Positions 1 to 13,398 of a stretch of 64,000 nt of DNA are shown here, piece after piece. The stretch comes from Chlamydomonas reinhardtii. Its lineage: Eukaryota > Chlorophyta > Chlorophyceae > Chlamydomonadales > Chlamydomonadaceae. The notes below the pieces were generated by a model. The model did not search any database and was not told the DNA's origin. It worked only from the letters and a program-made list of their open reading frames with translations. Positions within the stretch are counted from its first letter, which is position 1, and every line of letters begins with the position of its first letter. The translations under genes and the position numbers were made by a program. The stretch is from positions 1,699,923 through 1,763,922 of the forward strand of contig NC_057005.1 in NCBI RefSeq assembly GCF_000002595.2. Direction: 5' to 3'.

Positions 1-55
1 CTCGCTTGTGACACCGCGTGTGGCCTGCTGTCAACATCTCGCCTGCCCCCCGCAG

Positions 56-3000
56 GTGATGCCGGAATACAAGAACCTATTCCTAGGGGAACGGGCACCC
101 AGGGTAAGGCGAGCGTACAGCCGGGGGCTAGCGGTTGGTTGGCACGTCTCGGGTCTACGTGCCGTTTCTGTACACACCTTGCAGGGAGTGGCGAATTGAT
201 GCGATCAGAACTTCCTGCGGCCCGAGTTGGCACAGTTCATCCAGGTTGCTCGAACGTTTCTGATTGCCCGACCTTTCTTCCCTCCCTCATGACGCACCTG
301 TTTCGCGCCCACCGTGCACGCGGACGTACAGCTCGCGGACTGGGGTGTGCCGGTCCCGGCTGAGGTCGGGTTCACCAGCCAACGCACCAACAACTTCAAC
401 GCGGCGGACATAGACGCCCGCTTTCGAGCACGGCTGCAAGCGCTGCGTGCCGTAGACGACACGCTGGCACTCATGTGTGAGTGATATCTTTGCCAAGGGC
501 TGGGCCTGCGGGCCGCTGGCGTGCCGGCGGATTGCAGGGTTGGGCGCAAGCCGCAGACCTCGTTATGCATCCCGCTCCCTGTCCCCTATTAACGTGTTGG
601 CATGCGCGCTGCCCAAAACTGACAATGGCTGCAGTGTCGAGGCTGGCGTGTCACGATCTGCTGGATGACACAGTCATTGTGTTCAGCTCTGACAGCGGCT
701 TCAAGCTGGGTAGCCACAACATGGCGCAGGTGGGGGTCGCGGGGGCTTTGCGGTGGGGGGCCAGGGGGCGTAGCGGTTTAGGACTGCTGGATACAGCGAA
801 ATGAACTGCGCAAACGCCATATGCCTGCTGCGCAGGACAAGTCCACCTACTTTGAGGAGGACGTACGTGTGCCGATGCTGCTGGCCGGGCCGGGGATGCC
901 GGTGGGCGTGTATGCAGCGGAGGTGACGGCGGCGGCGGTGGACCTCACAGCCACAATCACCTACCTGGCAGGTGAGCTAGCTGCGCGCGTGTGGAAAACA
1001 CATCAGCCGCGCTTGCCCTCACATCACAACAGGGTACAGGAGGCCAGTCGAACGGTTTGGTCCCGGGCATTCTGCGCTTACCCTTACCACCCTTTACAAA
1101 TACGTTGTATGGTTCACGCAATCGCTCGCTTTTACACTTTGCAGGCATAATGTCCGAGCCCGGCAGCACCACTCTGGACGGGGCCCCTCTGCCGCTTGAC
1201 GCCATCGCCGCAGCCTACCCACAGCCCAACCAGCCCCGCGCCAGTGCATCGGCGGCACGCGAGCGGCCCGTCTGCGACTCTCCATTTCCCCATCGGCCGC
1301 GGTCGCCACCTCCACCATCACCCCGGCCGCCAGGGGGCCGGCCTCGCCCGCCTCCTCCTCCCTCCCCTCGACCTCCTTTACCTCTCCGCGTGGATCCTCC
1401 ACCGCCGCAAGCCAGCGTGCCACTGCCGCCGCGGCCCCGGCTGCGCCCTTGGACGCCGCCGTCACCACAGCCTCCAGGGCAACCCGACTCTCCACAGCGG
1501 CGGCCATCACTTCCGCCGCCGTCTGTACCAACAACACAGCCTCGACCGCCTCGGTCACCTCGGTCACCTCGCCCCTCCCCGCCATACCAACCTTCCCCGC
1601 CCTCTCCGCTGCCACCCCGGAGGCCACGCGCGAGCCCGCCCTCGCCCGTGCCACCCGTACCGCCACCGCCACGAGCGCCCTTACGGCCTCGCCCTTCGCC
1701 TCCGTCACCACCTGCTCCGCGGCTGCCCGCTGGCTCGCGCCCACCGCGACCACCTCGCCCGCCACCTGCCCTGACCCCCAGTCCGAGCCCGCCGTCGCCT
1801 CCCCCGCCAGGCCAGCCGATGTCGCCGCCACCACTGCGGCGCTCGCCGGCGATCCGCAAGCCACCGACTCGACGCCCGCCATCCCCAAGAACCAAGCCGC
1901 CGGCTGCGCGCGCCTCGCCGCCACAACTGCTGCCACAACCGCTGCCTTCGCCGCCCACAAACCCCGCACCAGAGCCTGCGTCAGCCAATCCACCGACCCC
2001 CGGAGGACAGACACCGCCACCGGGCCAACGGGCGCCCGCATCGCCCTCCCCTCCTCCCGCTCCTCCACCGGGCACGCCGAGCCCACGGCCCCCACGCCCT
2101 CCGCCACCTCCACCGCCATCTCCTCGTCCACCCTCCCCGCCTTCACAGCCGCCGGTTGCGCTGCCGCCAGGCCCGCCACCGCGGACTCAGCCGCCATTCC
2201 GGCGCAGTCCGCCTACGCGGCGGCCACCACAGCGCCGCTCGCCGCAGCCCCCCAGACCTGTGGCATCGGCCCCATCGCCATCAACGATGCCCAGCCCAAG
2301 CCCACCACGGCCCATACCGCCGGTGCCGGCCCCATTGCCTCCTAGCCCCCGACCGCCCATACCTAGCCCCAACCCACCGCCTCCTAATCCACCAAGCCCG
2401 CCACGGCCGCCTGCCCCAAACCCGCCTGCCCCAAGCCCTCCGCAACCCAGCCCCCGGCCCCCTACCCCCAGCCCTCCTGCTCCCCACCCGCCTGTCCCCG
2501 GCCCTCCACCACCGCCTCTGCCCAGCCCGCCAACTCCCAGCCCTCCTGCGCCCAGTCCTCCACCACCGCCTCACCCCAGCCCCCGCCCACCCCAGCCGAG
2601 TCCGCCTTCACCGTCACAGCCGAGCCCGAGCCCGCTGCCACCCAGCCCTGCACCAGCCGCGTCCCATCCTTCGCCGCCGCTGCCAGCACCTCCGGTGTCC
2701 AGGCCACCCGAGCCACTCGCCAACCCACCCAGTCCTGCTGCTGTGCCTTCAGCAAGCAGCCCACCCAGCCCTCATGTGGCCACGCCAAGCCCTGCACAGC
2801 AGCTGCCGCTGCCACCTCGCCCTCTCCTTCCGCCAGGCACACGGCGCCCCCCGCGGCCTCCACCGCCGCCGCCTCCCGTCAACCTGACCGCATCAGTTGA
2901 GCAGCAGAATTCTACAGCAGAATCTGGTCGGAGGCTGCTGGCGCAGGTGCTAGGGCTAGGCGAGGGCGAGTGGGCAGCTGAGGAGGCTGGCCGCCGCGCC

Positions 3001-4404
3001 CGGCTGCAGCAACAGCAGCAGGCGGCACAGGGCAGCGCGCGGGAGCCGCTGCCGTACTACGGCATGTGGAGCAACGTGCGCACGCTTGAATCTTGGCTGG
3101 TGAGCAACTCGCATCTCGCGGTGTGTTGCAAGCTGCTGGGGCTGCTAAGCGAACCCACACCTACCTGTATACAGTGAGACGGCCTACATAACACACCGGC
3201 CTGCATGTCCGCCTTCCTGTCGTGCCTTCCGCCTTTCTTGCACCGTTGTTGCCCCCGTAGCACTCCTCACCTTCGCCTCGCTCCACGCACTGACACCTGA
3301 CGCAGGACATGGCCACGCCTTCACGAGCCTCAAAGAGTTTCCGGGCGGTGCGCGCCTGCTCGTCCTTCATGGGCTACGGACCGCCTGTACTGGTGCCGCG
3401 CGCTGGCAACACCACGTGCTTCAAGTACATTGTGTTTTGCAACCCCGCCAATGTTGACTCCCTGGGCACTATTCGCATGCTGTTTGACCTGGGGCGAGAC
3501 CCCACCGAGCTCGTAAACCTGTGAGTCGAAAGGACGTGTGCGTTTTGTGAACTGTCTGGAACCGGCGCTCGGCAGTTGGCTACTGCACGCATCATTATAC
3601 ACGCATGCGTGCATACGCATTTAAGCGCGCACTTACTGGTTCCCTTGACACGCTGACACACAAAACAGATACAAGCAGCCGCTGGATGGATTGGCTTTGC
3701 GGCTGGTAGACCGGCTGGATGCGCTGTTGAGTGTGACAGCCTACTGCGAGGGAGGGCTGTGCCGCAACCCCTTCCGTGCCATCCACATTGACGGCAGGTG
3801 AGTGGCGGCCTGCCTACCGGCCTGGAGATTTTGCATGCGAAACGGATTCGGCAAGAACAAGCAACCTTGCTGCCCCTTGCTGCACCCGCCTGATGCCACC
3901 CTGTTGATGCTGCGCCCTGTAAATGCCGCCCTGTTTATGCCGCCCTGTTTATGCCGCCCTGTTTTTGCCGCCCGGTTGATGCCGTTCCACCTGCCAGACT
4001 GGTTGGCCAGTCTCACTCGGCCCTCACTCGGCACGCCTGATTGACACACCGCATTGACGCACCGATTGCACTGGTTGCCCCCGCATGCAGCATCAACAAC
4101 CTGTACCAAGCCATGGATCCAACATTTGATCTGCTGTACGCCTCATTTGACAAGTTCTCGTACCGGCGCTGTGCACCGTGAGTAGTGTCTGACGGGTTGC
4201 GCATGGATGCGAAGAAAGCTTACGGTAGTGTGGTTATGGTGGGCTCGGATAGAGAGGGATGGCTGGCTAGTGGTGACTCTGTAGTCAACTAACAGCCACC
4301 CGTCAACTGTCCCACCGCCTCACAGGTACTACCACCCAGAGAACGAGAAGGCTGACAAGCGCTTGGTTCCCACGCACATTCGCAAATGGGTGGCCAAGAC
4401 ATAA
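56..4404 (+). CDS. Sulfatase (arylsulfatase type), 3' part, with proline-rich insertion
   Basis: Exons 56-103, 209-244, 332-476, 635-729, 836-971, 1145-3099, 3306-3520, 3669-3797, 4091-4177, 4326-4404; phases close exactly to a TAA stop, giving 974 residues in the window. The gene enters from the left, so the catalytic C/S-x-P-x-R site and the start are not visible. Seen: RARLQALRAVDDTLALM, DDTVIVFSSDSGFKLGS and YFEEDVRVPMLLAGPG, the usual order in sulfatases (compare SDNGFHLG and EEDIRVP in known members). Residues about 200-730 are a Pro/Ser/Arg-rich tract, after which a sulfatase C-terminal part resumes (LFDLGRDPTELVNLYKQPLD, then a Cys-containing tail). Sulfatases hydrolyse sulfate esters; algal ones act in the periplasm or wall, and the proline-rich tract supports that location. 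The donor after residue 28 (GTTGCT) is weak, so exon 2-3 borders are less sure than the rest. Confidence 0.85.
1285..2880 (+). repeat. Hydroxyproline-rich-glycoprotein-type tract inside the sulfatase
   Basis: About 530 codons of irregular PP, SPP, SPxP and PPPP runs, uninterrupted in the sulfatase frame inside exon 1145-3099. Such tracts are hydroxylated and glycosylated in volvocine wall proteins (extensins, pherophorins). Because the DNA is C-rich, the other frames are also open over long stretches; those are shadows. The tract sits between sulfatase motifs, not at a terminus. Confidence 0.85.
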
Positions 4405-5543
4405 GCAAGACCGATTGCTTACCAAACAACTGTCCCGTTGCTTTACAGCGGATCTTTCTGTTTTGATGTTCCCACTAACGCCGTCGCGGGTGGGCAGTTT
4501 TAAGTGTGGCAGGATGGACAGGAACGCCAGCAGCGTTCGGAACCAAAGGCGCGTTACTGAACCTGTGCTGGGATCCCGGACTGTGCACTTGCATACACGT
4601 GCAAGCCGGGCGTGAGCATGAGTGAGCATGCGGGCGCGCACGTGCCTGGCGTGATGTACGTACGATGCGGCATGCGCGCCTGCCGCCAGGTGCTGTGTCT
4701 GGCGTGTGCGGTGCGGTGTGTTTTCATGAAGCTGGGTCAAAGTGGTTAATGTAGTGGTACATATCGTGTTCCCGCTCGTGGCCTGCTTCGTCAAGCTCAT
4801 TGTGCGTGCCTAGCGATTGCACTTGAAAGCAAGGAACACGGTGCAGGCGTAAGTAAGGGAGACAGGGTGTGGGTAGGCAGGACAGTGCCCTCCACGGGTG
4901 CGACATGCCCCTAATCCCCTACGGTGTATTGGGGCCATCCGGTGAAAGGCCGCGGTTTTGCGATGCTGTCATGGCCAAACACCCAGGTGTCGTGGCGTGA
5001 TTGCGGTCTTGCATGTGGCCACGTCACTACTATGCCACGGCGCACACAAAGTTGCATATTTGCATTATGAATGTTGCCTTTGAACAACCTCGCATCCAGT
5101 GCACGTGCGCGCCACAGCATCGCACCACAGCACGGGGTGACCAGGCCACCACTTGTGCGCCTGACCCACGAGTTTTGATTGGGTTGAAAGCCGCCTGTCC
5201 AGAGACGGCGTGAGCTTCGGCCCATGTAATGTAACTGCATTGCATAAGGCTGCAGGCTGCTTGCTTCCACCACTACCTGGGCTGTACTTATGACCATCCG
5301 GGTCATGCACAACGCGCACCTGTCACACACACCCGCCGTCGCCGACAGGCGTCACTGTGCGTTGCGTTCACTAGCGCCAACACTTATCCCACTCGCTTCC
5401 GTACTCTTCCACCGCCACTAGCTAGCTATCCTAGCAATGAGCTCAGGCCCTCCACGAAATCCCAAACGCTGGACCGTCAGGTGTGAGACGTGGCTGCTCA
5501 GGATACCGTAGCCTGCCAAATGCCAACGCTGCCGGCTGCCCTC
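4405..5543. other. Convergent 3' flanks of the sulfatase and PUS3 genes
   Basis: No coding signal. Two overlapping TGTAA boxes (5225-5229, 5230-5234) on the plus strand could serve as the sulfatase poly(A) signal, which would give a 3' UTR of about 820 nt. The stretch contains one copy of a dispersed repeat (4882-5012). Confidence 0.6.
4882..5012 (-). repeat. Dispersed repeat, copy a
   Basis: On the minus strand it reads CCGCAATCACGCCA, GACACC, TTTGGCCATG, GCATCGCAAAA, TTCACCGGATGGCCC and then a CATGTCGCACC-GTGGAGGGCAC block. The same modules in the same order occur at 36980-37130 and 37888-38002, and the last one at 22430-22481. No open frame; probably a non-autonomous transposon remnant. 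Confidence 0.6.
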
Positions 5544-8500
5544 TCATTCCCCCATGCCGTCATCCTCCTCTGCCGCCGCCGCCGAGCCGCCAGGCAGGGG
5601 CTCCGGCGGCCATGGCAGACCGCGCCTGAACACGTGTCCCGAGGGCGCGCACGCCTTAGTATCGCAGGCGAGGTGGAGCCAGTGGCAGGGTATGGGTGTG
5701 GCATGAAGCACGCAGACGCCAGCAGAGCAAACAGATCTTGCACTCCCAGACACACCCCAGCAACATGCCCAACGCACAGGAAAGGGCCCGCCCCCATCCC
5801 ACGCTCTCCACACCCACCGTGCGAAGCGCTCCTCAATGGACGGCTCCGTCTGGCGGCGCATCAGAGGCACGTGGCCGGAGCCGCGCCCGCCCGCACCCGC
5901 GCCCGCACCCGCGCCCGCACCGCCACTGCTCGTGCTCGCCGTCTCCGCACACCTGCACACGCATGACGGCAGACGCCAGGAACACCACCCTTGTCATTAT
6001 TTCCCACCCCCGCTCCCTCCTAGTCCTGCCTCATGCGCTACACGCCATGCGATTCTGCCCCTCTCAGCCCTGCTGCCCCATGTTCCCGCCGCTCTCCTGC
6101 ACGCGCCACACGCGCTCACGCACCGTGTGTCCTCCGCCAGACGTGAGTGGCAGGCGGCGGTGAGGGCGGCCCCGATCAGGTGGCGATGCAGCAGGGAGGC
6201 CACATCCACTAGGTTGGCCTGAGGCAGTAAGTCATCGGCGGACACAAGGACAGTCGTGGGTGTCATTGACAACTATTGTGGGTCCACTGAGCACACGGGC
6301 AGGCAGCCGGGCTCGGTCAAGCGCATGCGGCACATGAGGAGACCACCACGCCGCATGCAGGCCTGAGGTCCTCACGGCTTCCAGCCTAGAGCCTCAAGCC
6401 TTCACACTGTTTGCTCTCTCACGCTGGGGCCATTTGTTGCAAGCTTTGACACGCACAACCCACAATCGGCTCTCACCTCCACTGCGGCGTGTGTGCGCCG
6501 GAACTGGAGGCTGGGGAAGCCGCATGCGTACAGCAGCAGCGGCTCCTACGGGGGAGTGCAGGGGGGCCGGCGCAGTCAAGCCATTCGAGGCAAATTGCTT
6601 CCGGCCGGGCTTCATGCTTCCAAGCACCAATACGGAAATACCATCGTCGATAACGGTACTCCGCATGCGCGCTACGCACCCTGGCCTGCCTCATCCACGC
6701 GCCGTCACCAAGCGTTGCGAACGGTTCTTCCCATTCCCCTCGGGCCCTCACAGTCGTCCCACCCTCTCTCTCCCATCCTGTCCCCCGCTGGTGTCTACCA
6801 CCACCCCGGCTACGCCGTCACTTCTTGAATACTCATGAGTGTAACCCCCGCCCCCCCGGCCGCGCCCCCTGCACCCCACCTCGGGCGCCATGCTGTACTG
6901 CGGCTTGCGCGGGCAGGCCTCCACGTCCAGCAGCCGCGCCACCACGTCCGGCGCCTCCTGGCCGCGGCCCACCATCAGCAGGATGGCGGCCATGCAGCGC
7001 ACCTGCCGTGGAGGGCGGCGCCGGTGTGTGTGGCACGACATGTGTATAATGTGCATAGATGCATGTGCATGTGCGATTCGAGGTAGGGACCACGGCCATG
7101 GACACGCTCTCGCATACCGGTACGCATGACTGCTTGACTTGTACGGTGCGCGCAAAGCCGTTGACATAGACCGCGTGCGTTATGTCGTCTCCCGCGCACA
7201 GTGTCCCGGTACTCGTGACACCCGTGCAGTACGTCAGCCTACCAGTGCGAGTAACCACCCCAACCCCGCCCCGCGCTGCCGCACCTCGGCCCCACCTCCT
7301 CTGCATGTGCTCTGTACCAGCCCACAGCCCGGCCTCCGCCATCCACGGCCCTGACCGCCCCCGCCCCGCCCACACCCCACCAGCCCACCCGACTACCTAT
7401 GGTGATGTACCACAGCTCGCATATGCGGCTGCAGTTTCTCCTTGCAGCGCGACTGTTTCCTTACGGGGTTGGTTCAAAGTTAACCCCACCACCCCACCTG
7501 GTGCCACAGGAAGGCGGTGCCGCGCACCGTGAGCGCGTACACCTGGTGGGCGGCGTCGGCGGCGGAGGTGGTGACTGGCTCCACCGTGAAGGACAAGATG
7601 CGCCGCCGGAAGCTGCGGACCTGTGCGCGGTGTACACAGCAGGCATGGGGCGGCGGATTGATGGGCACATGACACGCGGCGATATGTTGAGATGGAGATG
7701 GCAGGGCGTGGCGTGTGGTTGCACGGTGAAAGGGGTGCGCAGCATGTCCGAATTTGGCTACAGGTACCAGGGGTGTATGACTCCGCTCGCGATTGCAGGC
7801 ACGCGTGAAGGAAGCCGGCAGCACGTGCCGCCCGGTTGGGAGCCTATAACCTAGCAGCAGACACTCACGTGCTCTTGCGCTCATCACCTCACCGTGGCGA
7901 CATCGGGTTTGCAGAAGTTCCGGAAGTCATGCTCGCCAATGAAGTGCGCCGCCGCCGTCCGCATCGCCTGAATGTCGAGCGAGTGCTGCTGCTGCTGCTG
8001 CTGCTGGCTGCTAGCAGCTGCTGCGTCCGCTGCGGACCCGGGGCCCGGCTCCGCCGCCCCCGGGTCCCCTGCATCCTGCTCTGCTGCGGCGGGTGCGGGC
8101 GGCAGGGTGGGCAGCTGCGGCAGCTGCAGCGGCGGCTGCGGCAGTCGCTGCTGTATGATGAAGTACTTATACTGCCGGTACAGGCAGCTGAACCTGTGAT
8201 GGATGGGGCATGTGGGGCGCGCAGCAGCACGCCCGCTGATGCCAGTGCGGAGGTTGGGATGGCGGCGCCCATTGTGACCCATGGCTGCCACCAACGTGCA
8301 GACGCCGCACACGCGCACAGACTACCAGCATACGCATGCGGTACACACACAGTTGACACACACATACATACACCCACTCTCCCGCCCGGCCGCCGCACCT
8401 GGCGTTGAAGTCTGCTGGCACTGGCGTCCAGCCCAGGATGCGCACCTCGGGCGGCAGCGCCTTGTTGATCAGGCGCGGGTAGTCGAACTCCTGCACACAC

Positions 8501-9961
8501 CACGACGGGCACTGCAAACTTTCACGCGCAGGCCCACACATACTCGGGTCATGGTACCCCAGACCGCCGCCGCCAGGCTGCCAGGCTGCCAGATCGCTGC
8601 CGCCCACCTCCTCAGGGTGTGCCACGGCGCCACCCCCGCCCACACCCCCGCCGACTGCCCGCTGCTTCCTAGTGCCTCTCTTGTTCATAGTGAAAATGTC
8701 GTACACAATAACCCTGCATCTGCTTTCTTCAAGGCACCGGCACAGCACCACACAGTGCTCCCCCCACCTGCTCCACGTCCGCCTCCGGCTCCTCCACTCG
8801 CGCGCAGCTCCGCAGCTGCAGCGCTACCACCTGCCCCAGGGCGCTCACACCTCGGTCGGTCCGACCGCACCGGCTGTAGGCCAGCTCCGAGATGGGCTTG
8901 GCAGCCGCCTCGGGAATGAGCTTGGTCTTGCGGAGCGCCGAGAACAACACACCCTGCGCGGTGTCGCAAGTGGCGGGTGCAGGCGCATTCACCACACCTC
9001 CAAACACAGTTGCACCCTGCTCGCAATCCCCACAACCACCACTCGCCCATCCGCCCGCCCGCCCCCGCCCGCACCTCGATGGTGTTTTCCGTGTTGTCCT
9101 GGCGCGCAAAGCCCTGGAACGCCCAGCCCACGTACATGAGCTCCAGAGCCACGTAGCGGGTGCGGTAGCGACCGAAGTCGAACTCGCGGGGAGCTGCTGG
9201 GCGCGCATGGAGGTAACCAGAACCAAACCGAAATGAAGGTCAAAGGGGCTGTGGAGCTGTTGAATGCACGTGCGGAGGCGCGTGTGGAGGGCGTGGAGTG
9301 GTGTAGCATGTGGCTGGTGTGCGTTTGTCGGTGGGCAGAGGGCTTGTAGAGGATATAGTAGTATTGTGCAACCGTGCATGCACGGCCGCACCTCGTTTCT
9401 GCTTCTTGGCGGGCTGGGCTAAGGGCGTGCCGTCGCCGGTCCCATCGCCCCCAGCCTCGCCATTGCCAGCGGCGCCCTCGTCATCTGCGGACGCTGACGT
9501 CGCCACATGCGTCCGCGCTGGCGCCGAGGTGCTTGGCTCGCCCCCTCCTGGAGCGTGAGCAGGCAGCGTTGGGCTGAAACGTGCGGGATGTGCACAGCTT
9601 CGTTTGGGCGGACTCGAGTGCTACAGCACCGTGCCCCCTGCCATATCCATATACCTTTACCCCCCCCATGGCCTTCTCAAGGCAACACACCCCGAGCAAA
9701 CTACCAACATGGTCGCTGGCCCTGACTCCGCCCTTCCCACCTGAACCCACAACCGGCAACCCAGCACACGAACACAACCGCCTGCGACCGCTTACCGCCG
9801 ACGTTGCTCGCTCCCCGAATCTGCTCTACCAGTGTCGTCAACTGACTCGCCAAGTCCGGAAGCGGGACGTTTGGGTCGGCGGCTGCATGCCGCGAAATCG
9901 CTTGCAGTCGCTGTACTAGTTCCGTTCTCCCTGGTTTACTATCTGTTTCCATCTCACTCAT
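5544..9961 (-). CDS. PUS3: tRNA pseudouridine(38/39) synthase, PUS3/DEG1 family (complete)
   Basis: Twelve exons read downward: 9961-9796, 9547-9392, 9196-9075, 8953-8768, 8490-8399, 8193-7893, 7620-7498, 7002-6880, 6545-6477, 6218-6124, 5952-5818, 5625-5544 (TGA). Phases close to 549 residues. TruA-fold motifs in order: LELMYVGWAFQGFARQ with NTENTIE; the catalytic-Asp motif SRCGRTDRGVSALGQ (Asp about 181); FNARFSCLYRQYKYF; GEHDFRNFCKPD; ILSFTVEP; RGTAFLWHQVRCM; and EPLLLYACGFPS. The F-A-R-Q-x-N-T-x-N-T-I-E and DFRNFCKPD signatures point to PUS3 rather than TruA or PUS1. It would convert U38/U39 of tRNA anticodon stems to pseudouridine. An Ala/Gln-rich insertion with a Q7 run (CTG repeat on the plus strand near 7984-8007) splits the core before the DFRNFC motif; a Gly/Ala repeat lies near the C-terminus. 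ATG at 9961 is the first in frame. Confidence 0.92.
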
Positions 9962-10051
9962 TTGCTATATGTCACTGGCTTAGTGTCTATGTCTCGCAGT
10001 CCTGCTCCACTTGACGCGCCTGCTGCTTGTCGTTCGCAGACGCCAGGAGCT

Positions 10052-10056
10052 TTACA
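10052..10056 (-). terminator. TGTAA poly(A) signal for the SETD9-like gene
   Basis: TTACA on the plus strand is TGTAA on the minus strand, the volvocine poly(A) signal. It lies about 280 nt past the stop at 10334 and just before the start of the next minus gene (9961). The rest of 9962-10333 shows no coding signal and must hold the PUS3 promoter. Confidence 0.5.
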
Positions 10057-10333
10057 ACGAGCATGTAGTAGCAGTATCAGAATGCTTGTTTTTATGAAAG
10101 CAGTTGGTCAATCCTCATCGGCTGGATCTTGCACACGACAGACAGCCCGCCGAACCTCGAGCCCGAACCTCCTTGCCTCCCACACAGCTCGTCCTCCGTG
10201 CGCGTTCCTGCGACCTCCGCGACCTGCCAAAGCAGCATCGTGACCTCCACCATGACTGCAAGCGCCCGTCGCGAAGCCCTACAGGCCTGGTGTGCGACAG
10301 GCCCGTTGACAGGCCCCCACACCACGGCCCAGC

Positions 10334-13300
10334 TCAACCTGCAGGGCTGGCCGGCCCCGAGCCTTGACTGCCCGAGCCGCCAGAGCCCGTGGATCCAGCA
10401 GCGCCAGCAGCAGCCGCAGTCTTGCCCCCCTTGAATCCTAGATCCAGGGCCCGGATCTTGGCCCAGCGCCGCTCCTCCGCCTCCGCGTCGTGCACCACAT
10501 ACCTGCGGGATCCAGGTTCCAGCGCAGACACAGCCGAATGCGGTCAGCAGCCCTCTCACCCAAACGCCATTTGCTTGCATGCCCAAACCGTTCTGTCCTT
10601 TCCCACAACCAGCTCTTCCCCTCCCCACTCACCCATCCACGCAAACACCCGCACGCCCCGTGCCCCCATCCTGCCCGCCCCGCCCGCCCCTCCACCCACC
10701 AGTCGGGCCGGCGCACGTGTGGGTTCATCCGGTAGTTCTGCAACAGCTCCTCGCCATCCTTGAGCCCCCTTGTCGCCACCAGCACCAGCAGCCGGACCAC
10801 GCCACCCGGTGGCTCCAACAGCTGCCGCCGCCGCAGCTCCCCGGGGGCGCGCGGCCGCTCCGGCACAGCACCACTGCCACCATCGCCGCCCGCTGCTACG
10901 GCGGCCCGCTTCGCCCTGTCGTCCTCCTCCTCGTCGTCTTCGTCCTCCTCGTCGTCGCCTTCGTCGGCGTCGTTCCCGGCGGCCTTATTGAATGGGTCGT
11001 AGTGGAGTGGCGGCTGGAGGCAGGGCAGGTAGGCTCGCAGCCAGGGGCGCGAGGCTGAGGAGACCAAGGCGGAGCAAGTCAACAAGGCTGGGGAGAGTGA
11101 GTGTGGCCAGGAATGAGTAGTTAGAACGATAGCGGTATTGCACACACGCAAGAGGCCGCAAATCTGCACTAGCTGGGGGCTTTATCGACGTGGGCTCATT
11201 AGCAAGCGCCATGCGCAGGCCAAGGCGGAAGTGGCCGAGCTCTTCGAGCGCGCCATGGCTCCCCAATCTCATGGCCTTGCTATGCTGTCCTGCCGCATGA
11301 ACGCAATCATCAAACTGGGTCAGTGGTGTGCCGCCATTCCTTCCACGCCGCCCCTGGTCGGTGGGGCCCCCGCAGCCCCCCTCCCCTCCAGCCCCACCCC
11401 CTGCATTCGCTCCCACCTAGTAGCGGGTGATCCAGCGGGATGTCGAGTGGCGCCTCCAACACATTGGGCGACTGGCCTGTACGGGTTGGGGTATGGGAGG
11501 TGGGGTTGTAAACCCCAGCCCCAACTAAACCAAACCCAATGCAAATGGGGGGGTAAAGCGGTGGGGGTGTGGTGGAGCAAGCGAAGTGGGCAGGAGGGGG
11601 ATAGGCGCTGGGCCTGTGAGGTGGCACCACAACACGTGCAGACCACTAGGAAGCAGCTCGTCCAGGCACACGGGGTAAATGGTGGAAAGGAGACTAGCTG
11701 ATTCGCATGGCCAGATCGCAAGCACGCGCCCCGCGCATGCCGATGCCGCTTACCCTGCCCCGGGTGGTTGACGTAATGCCCCAGCGCCAGCGGGTGACGG
11801 CCCTCGAGGTAGGTCAGGGCGGCAGACAGCGGCCCGGCCCAACCCCACCACGTGCCACCGCCGCCTGCTGTCGCCGCGGCAGGCGCCGCCGTCGCTTGCC
11901 AATTCTCGCTGCTACTGCTGCGCCCACTGCCACTACTGCTGCTGCTGCTGCTGCCTCCCGGGTCGCCGCGGCCCCAGGGCTTGGAGTCCACAATGCTCTG
12001 GTCGTACCGGCAGCTGAGGTAGGGGTTGTCTGTGTCCACCTGGGGGCAGGCAGGAGGTGCGCACACACACACACACACACACATTCACACATACACATAC
12101 ATACACACACGTGAGCCATACAGATGCAAGTGCACGTGCAGAGACCGCTTCCACCCACATCACCCAAGCCTGACCGCTGGTGGCCCTGTGGGCCCAGCAT
12201 TGTGCACCCACCGCCACAATGCAGCTGCTATGCCCGTCACACACCCGCACTGCGCACTGCTTGCTTGCGCATCCTGCGTGCAACTTCCACTCTCCCTTTG
12301 CGCTGCTTGCACATTCCATACGCCCATACCCCACACCCACACGGCCCGCCTCCTCCCTACGCACCTTCGGGAAATTGGGCATGTGCGCCAGCTGTGTGCG
12401 GCCGTACAGCACCCCCGGGAATACGGCCACCACAGTGCCCGCCCGCGCCTCGCCTTCCAAGAACACGCCCACGCCTGCGTGCCAGCGCAGATCAGGGAGG
12501 GAGCCAGGAAGTGAGACATGGAGGGAGCAAGGGAGGGTAGTTTACTCCAATCCCGAGTAAACCAAGACCCAGCACCAGCTCACAAAGCGCAAAGGAGGTC
12601 TGGCCTTCACCTCCTGATGGAGGAAGCTAGGGACAGCGGTTGGCTCGGCTTGTAGAATGAACGCCCCTGAGCAGCCCTGAGCATCTCTGAGCAGCCGTGA
12701 GCATCCCTGAGCCGAGCACGAGTCCCGTCATCCCTAGCACAACCGCACCGCACCGCACTGCACTACACGCGCCACCCACCCGCCTCGGGATGTGGCACCG
12801 ACGACGGGCGCAGTGACAGCGAGAACCCGCCGCGCCGCTGCAACGCCGCCGCCAGCGCTGACTGACTCATTACCCGCCAGCTGCCGCCACTGCCGCCACT
12901 GTTGCCGCTACTGCTCGGGCCGGGGCCCGCCGCGCCCGTCCCCTCCGCTCCACAGGCCACCGGCGCGCCCCTGCTGCTGCCGCCACCACTGCTGCCACTG
13001 CCACTGCCGCTGCCACCGCCGGCTTTGTTGTCTCCGCGCAGACCCTTGATCAGCTTGCTGAATCCGGACGCGTCACGTGCCTTGCGGCGCTGAATCTCAG
13101 CCGCCGCCGCCGCCATGCCCTCCGCCGCCAGTGCCGGGTCGCCTGCCTGCAGCCCCGCCCCCCGGCCCCGGACACACATGGGCGACACGGAGCGCTGACT
13201 TGCATGTGCCTGCCGGACGTGTTCACGCAAGCCTGCAGTGCGACCCCCACCTCGTGTGCTTCCTTTGCATTCGTTGCCGTGGCCGCTGCCGCTGTGCAGC

Positions 13301-13365
13301 TCCACAGCTCCGCGACCAGCACCCTCTCCCCCTTCCCCGTCCCAACCCCCTTACACACACACGGT

Positions 13366-13398
<33 letters not shown>

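Noticed and set aside
1094-2345. Long minus-strand and alternate plus-strand frames opposite the proline-rich tract (up to 367 codons)
   Set aside because: They mirror a C-rich low-complexity coding exon, give only Ala/Gly/Val/Arg or His/Pro compositions, and contain no domain; shadows of the sulfatase exon.
7984-8007. Seven-Gln CTG repeat in PUS3 as an unstable repeat of special interest
   Set aside because: Short CAG/CTG runs are common in this genome and occur in several neighbouring genes.
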